A DNA stretch of 64,000 nucleotides from Hedera helix. Lineage: Eukaryota > Streptophyta > Magnoliopsida > Apiales > Araliaceae. This document shows positions 10,195 through 22,878 of this stretch, piece after piece. Where the stretch lies: positions 10,401,764 to 10,465,763 of the forward strand of contig OX359283.1 in the NCBI GenBank assembly GCA_947179155.2, given 5' to 3'. The notes under the pieces are model-generated. The model did not search any database. It was not told where the DNA came from and saw nothing but the letters and a program-made list of their open reading frames with translations. Positions within the stretch are counted from its first letter, which is position 1, and each line of letters opens with the position of its first letter. The position numbers and the translations under genes are program-made.

Positions 10195-12968
10195 AGTACC
10201 TACCTTTAACACTTCTATAACTTCATAAGGTCCCTCCCAATTAGGCATGAGTTTCCCAGTATTCTATGGAGTTGAAGCTTGTCTACCGAAGCACCAAGTC
10301 CTTGACGTCAAATCTCCTCAACCGAACCCTTCGATTATAATGACTTGTTGTCTTCTGTTGATATATTACCAACCGTAAAACTACAGCTTCTCGAACCCCA
10401 TCCAATCGATTAAGATAAAGTCAAAGTCCCTCGTCATTATATAACTCCTTCAAATTAGATAATCTAAATAATGCGGACCCGACCTCAACTGGAATTAAAG
10501 CTTCAGTACCATATGCCAACTTGAATGGCGAATCCCCCATAGTAGTTCGTGGCATTGTCCGATATGCCCACAAAACACTTAGTAACTTCTCAGGCCATCT
10601 CTCCTTTTCTCATCCAATCGCCTCTTAATCCCATTAAGCAACGTACGACTAATCACCTCCACTTGACCATTAGACTGAGGATGAGCAACCGAGGTCCTCC
10701 GACGTTGAATCCTCAAATCTAATAAAAACTATTCCAACTTGGCACCCATAAATTGTAAATCGTTATCTGAAACCAACACCATCGGAATGCCAAACCAAAA
10801 CACCACAGATTCTTTCAAAAACTTTAAACAATCTTATTTAATAATATGTTTAAGTGGTTTAGCTTTCATCCACTTCGTCATGTAATCTATGGCCACCACG
10901 ATATACTGGAGTTGTCCCCTTGCCTTCGATATTAGCCCTAATAGATCTATCCCCCAAACGGTAAATGGGATCCAGGATAGCACTGGTGATAACTCCTCCG
11001 GAGGCTGTTGCAGAACGGGACTGTTTAACTAACACTTTGGGCACTTCTTGACATACTCTTTAGCTTCATGGAACATCGTTGGCCAATAATACCCCTGCCT
11101 AATTAGTTTGTATGCCAATGACTTTGCCCCTATGTGGTCCCTACAAATACTTTCATGTACCTACTGAAGAACATAAGACGCCTCTGATGGGACCAAATAA
11201 TTCAATAAAGGTGATGAATAGGCTCGCCAATATAAATTCCCCTCGATTAAATAGAAATAACTCCGATATTTGATCCTTTTCGCCATAAGCTTATTTGTTA
11301 GAAGCTTTACGTTAACAAGATAATCTAAATAGGGAGTCATCCAACAATTCATCCTCTCGACCGGCATAAACTCCTTCCTATTAATACTGGATTCATTCAA
11401 GATATCCAAATATACTGATCCTCTGAAACTCTCCACTTGAGTCGTAGCAAGCTTGGACAAAACATCGACAATTGCATTTCCATCACGTTATATACTATGA
11501 AGACCATAAGATTCAAATCTTTGCAAAAACACCTTCACCTCGGATAAATACTGCGTCTTCCCCCCCCCCCCCCGAGCCTCATACTCCCCTTGTATTTGCT
11601 TCACTACCAACTATGAATCACTGAATATAAGGACATGACGCACCTCCAAACTCATAGTAAACCTTAACCATACCAATATTACCTCGCATTCAGCTTCGTT
11701 ATTTGTAGCTTTGAATGAAAATCGAATTGCTTATTGCACCCTGAACCCCTCTAGGCTAGTTATAATGACACCAACTCCACTAGCTTCGACATTAGATGAA
11801 CCATCATCATAAAATGTCTAGGAGAGAGCTGGGATTTGCTGCCCCCCAATTACAACCCCCATAATCTTTGCCGTCCCATCCACTTGATCACCATCCGAAA
11901 ATGTGTAATCAACCATGAAGTTTGCTAACATCTGCCATTTGATAGCAGTCTGAGGACAATAATCTAAAAAGTACTGGCTTAACTCCATAACCCACGCCAC
12001 CATCCTTCTCGAGGCGTCTGGCTTATGCAACACCTTCTTCAAGGGTTGGTCCATGTTGATGACGATGGTCCGACCTTAAAAATAATGGTGAAGCTTCCTA
12101 CTAGCAATCACTAAGGCATACACACATTTTTTCAGGTTTGGGTACCGTGTCTATGCATCCGTCAAAGTATGACTGGCGTAATAAATAGGTCACTGAACTC
12201 CTCCCTCCTTCTGAACCAGGACCGCCCCTATTGTTAATGAACTGACAACCAAATACAAATAAAGGGACTCCTTTAGCATCGATTTTTGCAACAACAGAGT
12301 CGATGACATGTACCTTTTTATTCCTTGGAAGGCGTCCTCACATTCTGAAGTCCATTGAAACGTTTTCTCATTCTTTGATTCCTTCAAAATGTCAAAGAAG
12401 GGTAGACATTGTTTGGTTGATTTAGACATAAACCTTTATAATGCTGCCACCCGACCAGTGAGCCTTTGCATATCTTTGAAATTATGCGGAGATATAATAT
12501 CCAGAATCGCCTTTAACTTCTCTGGGTTGTCCTTAATCCCCCTCCTACTCACTAAGTACCCCAAAAAATTTCCTGACTTGAGGCCGAAGGTACATTTCAT
12601 GGGGTTGAGACACATATTGTAATGTCCCATAGTTTGGAAATAATCCTCTAGAACCTGTAAAGGATCTTGTACTTTCAAGCTCTTAATGATCATGTCATCC
12701 ACGTACACCTCCATATTTTTCCCGATCTACTGACAAAAAACTTTATTCATCATCCTCTAGTACGTGGTGCCAACATTAATCAGCCCGAATGTCATTTTGT
12801 TATATGCATAGATAGCCCTGTGTGTAATGAATGCTGTCTTCGGTATATATTCTTTTGCCATAAAAAATTGGTCATATCTCAATAAGGCATCCAAGAAACT
12901 GAGAACTAAATTTTCCAATGTCGCATCAATAAGTTGGTCGATATAAGGGAATAGATAAAAGTCCTTCG
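10195..12968 (-). pseudogene. Tat-lineage gypsy pol: RT, RNase H, second RNase H, integrase
   Basis: Read on the minus strand from 12968 this continues the pol that starts at 42940. Reverse transcriptase: KDFYLFPYIDQLIDAT (12975-12900), then MEVYVDDMIIKSL with the YVDD active site (12714-12680), then FLGYLVSRRGI. Next are the connection/RNase H region (12429-12054) and a second RNase H beginning FYDDGSSNVEASGVGV (about 11815), the archaeal-type domain known from the Tat/Ogre clade. The integrase has an HHCC finger near 11150-11040, a core with FTVWGIDLLG (about 10960) and SVAHPQSNGQVEV (about 10690). The C-terminal part ends near 10200. Frameshifts and stops are frequent, including a run of 14 Cs at about 11561-11574 inside the second RNase H. 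It is inactive. Confidence 0.9.
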
Positions 12969-13704
12969 TGTTGGTTTGCAAAAATATGGCATACATATAA
13001 TCAAATTATATAAGCGCAACGGAAGCAAGAAAAATTAGATTTTAAAATTTTTCTACAAACCAATAACCAGGATCTTTCTTATGCGACTATTATTAATTCA
13101 GGAAGGATAAAATATTTATACCTTTATAGAACCAAGCTTCAATGGGTATGAGTTCAACTCCCTTTAATCCTTCGAGCTCTTCTTCAAATTCACCGATTAA
13201 ATTCCACGGATCAATGTTAGCTCCCCAAGTGTGAAGCCTTTAGAGGTGATCCACTAAGAGATATATGAATTAAAGAAGTGAATTTTGGTTTCTCCAAATC
13301 ATAGGTGGCTAGCCCTAATTCTCTCTCTTTGTAACTCCTTAGATGTAGAAAATTATAAAGTACTCTCTCTATTCTTGTGAAAGAGTTTGTAACCTTAATC
13401 TATGATAAAACTCCTCTTATTTATAGATATAGTCAACCCTCCTAAACTATTTAAGATTAGGGTTTTAATTTAATTTCCATTTCAGTTAGAAACTAAATTA
13501 ATTAATTACAATTCCTAAACTATTTAGGAACTTAATTATTTAATAATGAAAGTACTTATTAATTAATTACTAAACGATTTAGTAACTTAATTAATTATTA
13601 TAATTACAATTCCTAAACCATTTAGGAATTTAATTATTTACAATACTACTACAACTTATTAATTAATTCTTAAACCATTTAGGAACTAAATAATAATACT
13701 AGTG

Positions 13705-13767
<63 letters not shown>

Positions 13768-14962
13768 CTCATCTTATTAATTTATAATTAGTATTTCTAA
13801 AATACTAAATTATAAATATTAAGCTATTTAATTTATTTTATCACCATAGTATAAATTAAATATACTTAATTTATTATTACGATTATGCCATCTACTTTTA
13901 AAATAAATATTACTCTTTTGCGATGTGACCCTTTAGGTTCTCCATATTAAATCGGTTGTATAATAAATAAATTAGAACAATTTTAATTCATTTATTATGA
14001 ATAAAATTATTAATTTAGAATAAATAAATATTCCACAATAAGAGTAAGCCTCCTTAGCGATTAATTGACATTCCAGATAATATAGATTTCAACATTTGAT
14101 CGTAAAAGAACCTTTCAGTGAATAGTTACCGTACAATTCAATCTTACTACTATACAATGTCCCAATCAAATATAAGACACGAAATTTCTGTCAAGTCTTA
14201 TTTGATTTGATCATATGCATTTCAATTCACAAATACATAACTCTAGTTAATGTAAATTAGAAAATCCTTTCTAATTCCATTCAACCCTAGTCAGGCATTC
14301 CGAGTTGTCACTTATTGAATCGCATAGGACATTCTCTCCCTTTACTAAAAGTGGTAGATCCTTTATTGATCATTCACCTATCTCCATGTGTACCTTATTA
14401 TACCCAAGCATATCCTTTGATATACCAACAAGTATTAAGGAATATATCAAAATATAACTTAGTACACACAAGATACTATGATGATCTCAAGTCCAAGGAT
14501 CACTTGTACGACTATCACATAAGGAATTCCTATTGACAGATAAGTAAAACTCCATTAGGTGTTCCTTGAGCGAGTCACGTTCAGTGAACTTATTCTCTAT
14601 TAAGTACCTATATACTTATTTTAGTGTCTCTACACAAATGATTATGAGATCAATCATCCTCTTCGTAAGAGCAAGCATAATATGTACCAATCTATCCAGA
14701 TCTATTAATCCCCTTTTTAGTGATCCAATGATTGAGAACAATTTTAGTTTTGAGCTATCTTGAATTTAGATCTCATTAGCAAGATCCTCATCATGGCTGT
14801 AAAAGCATTGCTAAAAAAACTATGGGTTTATCCATTTAATTAATTTAGCTAATTAATCATGAATAAAGAAATGCCTTGATATTTTTATTAATAAATGAAT
14901 AAGATTACAAAATATATGCTTATCACATCAAATGTGATTGGCTTGAGGGCATACTACTTTCA
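12969..14962 (-). repeat. 3' LTR of copia element A
   Basis: It pairs with 36110-38088 over its full length. A TATA-like box on the minus strand lies at 13414-13425 (reverse of CTCTTATTTATA). It contains a (TAA)n microsatellite at about 13703-13766 and several short repeats around CCTAAACTATTTAGGAA between 13440 and 13690, which are themselves near-palindromic. Confidence 0.9.
13703..13766. repeat. (TAA)n microsatellite in the copia LTR
   Basis: About 20 near-perfect TAA units. The corresponding site in the other LTRs of this family is short (about 36820-36885) or was the landing site of an Ogre-type LTR (55043-57012). Confidence 0.9.
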
Positions 14963-15943
14963 ATCTCCCACTTGCACTAAAGTCAATCGGCCTTTGGCAT
15001 CCTCATACCATTCTTCTATAAGTGTGTTCAAATTGCTTAGTAAATACTTTAGTTAATGGATCTATAATTCTGTACTAGGAGTCTACCATCTTTATGGTGT
15101 TGTATCATTTTCAATGATTCATCTAATCATATAAAAGTGCTGCAACACATGTTTGAATTTCAGATGAGACCTAGGTTCCTTAGTGAATTAAACTCCTTTA
15201 ATGCTAGGAACTTGTTGAACCAAACAATCACCTTTACAGCTTCACTTATAGTTATTTACTATGTCTTTGTCGCTAAATCAGTAACTTTTTGCTGTTTGGA
15301 ACTTTTCCAACTCACTGCAACATCGTTCAAGATAATCATATTACCTGAAATGAATATGTTGTTATCTTGATTATTCTGAACAAACTTGAGTCTGTTAAGC
15401 CTTCTAGTTTTATATCAGACCCATCATTAGAAACTCTTTTCTAATCTTCTTCTCCAGAATTTAACTGATATTTATTTATCATACATAAGCAATATCAGGT
15501 ATAATACATATCAATGAATCAATATACATTCCTTGGGTCAAGTCGAGCCTCCTTTACGATCTATCTCTATAGACCTTTATCCTAAATAAAATGTTAAGAT
15601 ACTTCTCCCAGGTCCTTGATGGAGAAGTTTTTAGATAACCACATCTTTACAGATTGTAGCATCAGTATGTCATTTTTTATCGGTAGTATATCAACATATA
15701 ATACCATGAATGTCATAGTGCTCCCACTAACCTTTGTACATACTTGGTTCATTCTCGTTTTTGATAAAATCAAACTCTTTTGATTGTTTCATCAAAACGG
15801 ATGTTCCAACTTCAAGAAATTTGCTTCAATCCATAATTGGATCATTGTAGCGTGCATACTTAATTTACTCCATCTCTATGGAGACAAATCATCTTGGTTG
15901 TATCATACATACATCATTTTGTATAGTAAGTTACAACTGCAAG
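14963..15943 (-). pseudogene. Copia element A pol, 3' part (RT end and RNase H)
   Basis: The minus strand matches 58308-59600 of copia element C segment by segment, including the regions around 15140-15370 (RNase H) and 15720-15943 (RT). The purine-rich tract AGTGCAAGTGGGAGAT (reverse of 14963-14978) precedes the 3' LTR. No long frame survives. The sequence resumes at 31622 after the Athila insertion. Confidence 0.8.
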
Positions 15944-17680
15944 TGATAGGGCTAAATTATACGATATTTTTATTCCCTAATACTTAGTTTTTATATTTAT
16001 TGTGTGCTTAAATATTTAATTATTTAGCATATTTTGGTTTTAATAGGTTTTATAGGATTTTAGTTAATTTATGTTAATTTAGGTAATTTTATAGTATTTT
16101 TATATTTCTTTTTATTTATGTGTTTTTATTTATTTTTAGTATTTTAGGTGTTTTATTTATTATTATGTGTTATTAGGATTTTTAGTATTTTTATATTATT
16201 TTTATATTTTATTTTGTAGGAAAAATAAAGCTTGGGGGCAAATCTGGAAAATCCGCAAAAGTTATATGGCATTTTTGGTAAATAACCAGACTGATGGCAA
16301 AATCGTAATTAAGGAAGAAAATACGCGGAGGGCAAAAGTGTAAATTCCGCAAAAGACCGGTGGCAGAATCGTAATTAAACCGAAACTTGGGCCGCGCGCA
16401 ATGCGCGCGCATAAATCAGTAAAGAGACGACGTCGTTTGGGAGCGATAGCAGTTCAGCAGCACCGGGGACGAAACGATGTCGTGTCAGAAGAACCGGAAC
16501 GCTCCGCTCAATGCACGGAATGTCGCTGACGTCATCCATGCGCGGTTTCCGCGTTGACTGGTCAAAGCTGGCGTCTTAAGGGCGCGTTTGTCTTGCACAT
16601 TAATGCTGGAAAACGGGATTTTTCGGATTTTTGCTACTTTTTGATTCCAAATTGGATTTTAATTCCAACTAGGGTTAGGATAATAATTATTTTTCTTTTT
16701 CTTTTATTTTTAATTGTAAATCCTATTAGGTTTTGGACAAGTTAGAGACCTATAAATAGAGGGTCAAACTCTCTCATTATTGATTGTAAGCTTTTGGGAG
16801 TTTTTCTTCTACTTTCTTGGAGAGAGCTTTTCAATTATTGGAGATTATTTTGAAGAATGTCAGGCTAAGTTTTTATTTTCAGTTCTAAAGGGATGTTGAA
16901 CCTTATTTTTAATTAATGTTTTAATTGAGTTTTATTATTTATTCCTTCATGCATGAGATTTATTCTTGATAATCTGTTTTAATTTTTCTATGATATTTGC
17001 TTGATTAATTTGATAATGGCCTGTTAGATTAATCAATAATTTATCATATTCTAGATTAAGATTTAATATTAAGCAAACGATATTTTTTCTGATCATAAGT
17101 AGCAATTAATAATATTTAATTGTGGTCAAACTTTTGAATATTATTATGATTATCAAGATGACAAGTTAAATGGTCCGCGATGTTGAGATTGTTGCTTGAA
17201 ATAATCTAATTCTCTAATTTTTAATGCAACTGTTATATTAAATCTAGACTGATAGTTCTAGGTTGTATGATAGTTAGGGTCTTTTGTGAGCGATTGCTGC
17301 ATTAGATTTATAATTTAAGGAGGATTTCGGGTAACTTGGCGATTGTCGGTTATCTAGGATTATTAATTTCAATTGAAGGAAAAGATAATAATAACTTGAT
17401 TAATTTGTTGATTAAAAGAAGGGGATACTGAACTAAGGAACTGAAGTTTGTTTTAATTGATTTTTCTCATCTTTATTATTTATTATTTAGTTTTATTTGT
17501 TTGAATTTTAATTAGTTAATTAATAATTCCAAACCCCCCATTTAATTAGATATTTTTGAAAACATTAGATTTATTAAAACAATTCACTCTCTGTGGGTTC
17601 GACTCTTACTTTCACTACTACATTAATATTTTTTTTTTTAAAGTAAGATTTTATTTTTGGTTGCTTGCGACAGCTTCCCA
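15944..17680 (+). repeat. 5' LTR of Athila element 1
   Basis: A TATA box TATAAATAG lies at 16751-16759, followed by the likely transcript start region. Before it is a GC-rich block: three to four copies of a TGGCAAAATCGTAATTAA-like phrase (16234-16380), the palindrome GCGCGCAATGCGCGC (within 16391-16410) and ACGACGTCGT (16427-16436). Confidence 0.95.
16751..16759 (+). promoter_or_regulatory. TATA box in Athila 5' LTR
   Basis: TATAAATAG, repeated at the matching place in the 3' LTR (about 30685-30693). This is the expected RNA polymerase II promoter of the element. Confidence 0.7.
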
Positions 17681-17684
17681 AATT

Positions 17685-17703
17685 TTGGCGCCGTTGCGGG
17701 GGA
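17685..17703 (+). other. Primer binding site (tRNA-Asp type) of Athila element 1
   Basis: TTGGCGCCGTTGCGGGGGA, four bases after the LTR end. TGGCGCCGTTGCCGGGGA is the usual Athila primer site, complementary to the 3' end of plant tRNA-Asp; here there is one substitution near the end. Confidence 0.85.
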
Positions 17704-17787
17704 GTGTTATTTGTTTTATTTTTCTTTGTTTTCTTTAATTAACTATTTAATTTATTTATTTATTTATTTTTCTTTATTTTGTAGTGT

Positions 17788-18309
17788 ATGACCCGATCCT
17801 CTCAATTTGGTGAATTGAATTTTAATCCAGAGATCGAGAGAACTGCAAGAAGGTTAAGAAAAGAGACTCGTCAAGCTAAGAGAACAGTTGAGGACCAAGC
17901 TTTCATATCATCACCAGGCCTCAACGTTGCACTTGAACTCTACTCTAATAGTTCACCTAGCGATTCCGAAGAGGAGAAGATGACTGTCAATAATAACAAC
18001 AACAAGACTTTAAAGGAGTTGGTTACTCCTAATTTAAATCAACAGCCATTGTGTATTGAGTATCCTACTTTAGATGCTCCTTTTGAACTTAAATCTGGCC
18101 TAATTCATCTTTTGCCTACTTTTCGTGGTCTTACAGGTGAAGATCCATACAAGCATCTAAAGGAGTTCCATGTGGTATGTTCAACCATGAAACCACAAGG
18201 AGTCAATGAGGAGCACATCAAGCTGAGAGCATTCCCTTTCTCCTTAGCAGACCTAGCAAAGGATTGACTGTACTTTCTCCCTTCAGGTTCAATACAATCA
18301 TGGAGTGAC
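17788..18309 (+). pseudogene. Athila element 1 gag, N-terminal part (interrupted)
   Basis: The ATG at 17788 opens a frame of 159 codons with a basic N-terminal segment (about residues 20-40) and an acidic stretch. It then has the Athila gag core words LIHLLPTFRGLTGEDPYKHL. A TGA at 18265-18267 falls where relatives have Trp, and coding similarity continues past it to 18309, where a solo LTR is inserted. The protein would form the retroelement particle. Broken both by the stop and by the insertion. Confidence 0.9.
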
Positions 18310-20697
18310 TGTAATATCCCGGATATTTAAATGAATTAGAAATAAAATATTTAATATTTAATAAAGGTTGGAGTTTGATAACCTAGTAGTGATAGATAAA
18401 TAGAGGTCCAAATTAAATTTAACGGACTAACTTAGATATGGTGATATCAAAATTTTTGATAAGTTAGCAAGTAAAGTGATAATTCAATAAACTTGACTAA
18501 CAGCAAGTCTAATTAAATTAAGAGAATTAATTAGGGGAGTTATGTAATTATGCGACGTGGTTGCATGTAAATTAAATATGTATTTATATGAATATATATA
18601 TATGCGTGCATATTTAGTAACATAATTTAATGGTTAATTAAATTGTGATAAATAGATAGATTAATATTAAATTAATCCGAATTGAATTAAAAGGTTTATT
18701 GTGGAATTAATTTATTCATTAATCAACAATTATGCAAATTATTGATAAATTATTTGTGAGGAATAATTACGTAAATTATATAATTATAAATTATATAAAG
18801 TAGTTGAATTAATTAAGGGAGATTAGTAATTGTATATATGTACAACATTTAATTTCATATATATGTACATATATATAAAGGGATTACATTAATTAAGTAA
18901 TTTTAAATAGTAATTGAATATATTAAATGAATATATTCTATAATTAAATAAATCATTGTAAATGATTTATGAGAGTGAGAAATTTAATTATACAATTATT
19001 TGTGTAATATTAATTAAATAATTAAATAAATTATTTAAATAAGAAATTGAGAAAATATATTAGTATTTCAATGTATTTTCGGGTAAATGGAATTATTTCC
19101 ATAATTGATGAGAAATGAATTATTTAATGTAAATGTATTAAATAATTTAATTTATGGCCTAAATAATATATATTAAATTATATATTGTATTTATTTTAAT
19201 TTCATAATTTATTGTGAAATTGTTTTTGAGGTAAAGTAATGTGTATAAATAATATATATAGATTATATATATTATTATTAGCGAATACACTCTAAAGTTT
19301 TAATATCAAAATAATTGATAAGTTGTCATTAATTAAATATTCAATTAAATTGAATATAATGAGTGAATTAAATATAATAAATTAATTAATATGATTATTA
19401 ATTAATGTAAATAATGTGAAATATTAATAATAATATTTATTAGTCCATTTAGTAATTTAATAATTATGGGTTAAAATATTTAATTATTTATTCAATTTAA
19501 TTATTTATTTAATCATAGATTGAATAAATAATGTGTAAATTATTAAATTAGCCCAACATGGGTCAATTAGTAGCCCAAGTGGAGAATAATAAAATTTGAC
19601 AATTTAGTAGCCCAAAAAAATTAATAGAAGCCCAATTGGTATTTTAAATTAAAGCCCAATGTTTGGCCCACTTGGAAAAGACTTAATTTAACTATTATTA
19701 ATTAAAAAAGTGACTTGGGCAATGAATTTGGGACAAGAAAAGAAGAAGTCAGCCGACATGTTGATTGAGGGAGAGAAAATTTGATTTTTCTTGTTTTATT
19801 TTAGTTATTATTTATTTATTTAATTAATGGTTACTTGTATTGATTTTTAAAGTACTTGGCACCATCCCTCTTCCACCAACTAAGTTATGGGCTAGTTTTC
19901 TTGAGCAAGTATCCAAGTAAAGAGTATCATGAGTTATAGATATAATCTTATATCTAATAATTTCACATGTATACTTGAAATGATAAACATTTCACTTCAT
20001 TTATTTTTCAAGTTTCAAAAGAGAGAGTTTGAGAGAAATAGCTTGGGAGAGCATATTATTTGAGAGACTAAGGAGGAAGAAGGAGAAGTTAGCTTTGTTC
20101 ATGCCATTCACCACCTATTTTGGAAGAAAAATGAAGATAGCCATTAAAATGAGGTAATGGTTATTTTAAATGTAGTTTGTTTTTTTTTTATTAAATAAAC
20201 TAACATGTGAGTATAAACATATTAATATAGTTAATAATGTGTAGTAGTAATATTTATGTCATGCTTGAGTTTAATATGCTTGGTTTGTATTTTGGTATAA
20301 TTTATATACTAAAAACATGTGTTTGGTGATGTTAAATCAAGTATCAAAATAATGTCCAAAAATAATTTTTTTATAATATTTAGATTTAATGTTATAATAT
20401 AATAGAACATTAAATCATGAGAAAAACAAAGTTTGAATCACTCAAAATGGAGTTATACACAAAAAGTTATGATTTGTGGTAGTTTATGTGATGTAAAAAT
20501 TTTTATAAAATTTTTTAATATTAAATCATGAAAAAAATTAAATTTTCATGTTATAAATTGTTGTTAAGTTATTGGTATTTTTTCTGGATTTTTATTGAGA
20601 GATTAAGAGTTTACTTGAAGGTATAAATTTTATTAAGTTGTATAACAAGTACTGTTCACGTTCTGTGAGACGGGGAAAAAAAAAATAAAAAATGACT

Positions 20698-20863
20698 GGC
20701 CGCGCAATGCGCGCCAGCCAAATAATCTGTCAGACAGCCGTACAAAACGACGCCGTTTGGCGCATAAAAAGTTAACCCGCGCGCAATGCGCGGAGGCCGG
20801 CTACGGGGTCTCCAAAACGGCACCGTTTTGGCCCCGGGATTTTGTAAGGCGCGCCATGCGCGG
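20698..20863. repeat. GC-rich palindrome block in the solo LTR
   Basis: Inverted repeats in succession: around CGCGCAATGCGCG (20700-20714), AAACGACGCCGTTT (about 20745-20758), CCGCGCGCAATGCGCGG (20777-20793), CCAAAACGGCACCGTTTTGG (20812-20831) and GGCGCGCCATGCGCGG (20848-20863). The surrounding LTR is very AT-rich. Confidence 0.8.
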
Positions 20864-21059
20864 AAGACATTTTTCGGCTGAAATTACAGTTTTGCCCCTC
20901 TGTTCGGTTTTCTGATTAATTACGAAATTGCCATCGGTCCGGTTTTTCAACTTATTTACGGAAATGCCATTCTGGATAATTTAAATTAATTTAAATGTTT
21001 AAAAATTAATTTAAAATTATAACAAAAATATTAATAATACAAAAATGATATTTAGGTAT

Positions 21060-21835
21060 TGAATATTATATTTTTCAAATATAATAAGTATTTAGGATTA
21101 ATATTTAAATATTAATCTAGTTAGTTTAATATTATATTTTTCAAATATAATAAGTATTTAGGATTAATATTTAAATGTTGTAAATATTAATCTAGTTAGT
21201 TTAATATTATATTTTTTTTTTCAAATATAATAAGTATTTAGGATTAATATTTAAATGTTGTAAATATTAATCTAGTTAGTTTAATATTATATTTTTTTAA
21301 ATATAATAAGTATTTAGGATTAATATTTAAATATTGTAAATAGTAATCTAGTTAATATTATATCTTCTGAATTTATGATTAAACTAATTATTATTTAATT
21401 AATATTAAATAATAAACAAGGATGATAAATTAATTAATTATTATTTAATTACTATTAAATAATAATTAAAGACAACTAAGATTGATTATTTAATTATTTA
21501 TTATTTGATTAACTTTAAATAATAAATAAATTTAGTTAGTTATTATTTATTATTAAATAATAACTAATGATATTTGAGTATTTACTATATAATTTTATTA
21601 TTTATTATTTAATTAACTTTAAATAATAAATGAATCTAGTTAATTAGTTATTATTTATTACTAAATAATAACTAAAGATATTTGATTATTTTTAATATAA
21701 TATAATTATTTATTATTTGATTAATTTTAAAAAATAAATAAATCTTGTAAGTTATTATTTATTATTAAATAATAACTAAAGGTAGTTAATTACTTACTAT
21801 TTAATTAATGATAAATAGTAATTAAATGAAATTAG
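21060..21835. repeat. Tandem repeats inside the solo LTR
   Basis: Four copies of a unit containing AATATAATAAGTATTTAGG and ATTAATCTAGTTAG run to about 21356. They are followed by about five copies of an AT-only unit built on TTATTATTTAATTAA and its inverse. These account for much of the excess length of this LTR. Confidence 0.8.
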
Positions 21836-22878
21836 ATTTAATGAAATAAAGAAAATGTCTTTTAACTCTTTTGTTTAAACAATTATAATAAATTGTTTAA
21901 TAGTTTAATAAGTGTCCAACACTTAAGAAAAATATTTTCTAATTTATTAAATTATTAACCTAATTTGATTGAGGGTCTATAAGGTTAATAATATTGTTTT
22001 GACTGATGTAAATTATGTGTTAGTACTTATTTGTGGTAGATAAGTTTTTTTAATGAGCGTATAGTTGTACAAATACGCTGTACTAATTATTAGACCAACT
22101 TTACTAATGTTAGGTCTTTCAAAGCCAGTTAGTTAAAGCTAGACATTAATTGTAGCTGAGCAAACAGGCAAGTTTCCTAAACCCTACTCAATTTATATTC
22201 GAGCAGGATATATTATTTTATTGTTCAAGTTCCTAACTCAAACTCAAGTTATTATGTTTCAAGCATGCTATGGTTTAATTCTGTATAATTATTCCACATC
22301 TTTAAATTATTGATTCGCACATAGTGCTTGTTGCATGTGTTCATCAGGTATGAAAGGTTGATCACCTTCATTACCATAAGGTTCAGTTAAATTTGTTCAT
22401 GGTCATTATTGACACTCAAAATTAATTAATTCAGTCATTCAATTATTGAAATTATGACTCGTACTCTTTCACAATTATTATATTGTTGAAAATTCAAAAG
22501 CTTATTCTTTCTTTCAATCATGATATATCGTTATCGTATTTAAACTTGCTGAGCAAAGTCGTTGCTCACTCTTGCTATATCATGATAACAAATTTCAGAA
22601 TATTACGAATGTCCAAGGAGAGACGGAGACAGAAGCAACAGACAAGATTATAGTGTTATGCATTATAACTAAATTGTTATATGATGTAAGTAATTTTGTA
22701 AACCTTTTTATGAATCTAAAGGTATATATGTAAGTTAAGGTTAGAAACCTTGGGAAATGTTGTAGAATAAACAATTTATGTTTATATATTCCGCATTAGT
22801 TATAGAACGTGTATGAAGATGATGTATCGTGACGTACCAAGTCTAGGGTTAAAGGAACCCGGATTTGGGGTCGTTACA

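Larger units (their letters stand above)
18310..22878 (+). mobile_element. 4.57-kb solo LTR inserted in Athila gag
   Basis: It begins TGTAATATCCCGG and ends GGTCGTTACA, with GTGAC duplicated at 18305-18309 and 22879-22883. The ends are those of a gypsy LTR, and no primer site or coding region is present, so it is a solo LTR. It is unusually long. Two tandem-repeat tracts enlarge it: about four copies of a 65-80 bp unit at 21060-21356 and about five copies of a related 90-bp AT unit at 21360-21835. A GC-rich palindrome block lies at 20698-20863. The right part contains a TGCTGAGCAAAGTCGTTGCTCACTC-like segment (from about 22547) shared in style with the LTR pieces at 9799 and 47607. Confidence 0.9.

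Noticed and set aside
16209..16412. Open frame on the minus strand, repeated at 30143-30346
   Set aside because: It lies inside both Athila LTRs and is the same sequence twice; open only by chance in the GC-rich block.
17685..17703. tRNA-Asp gene fragment
   Set aside because: Only the 3' complement is present, directly after an LTR; it is a primer binding site.
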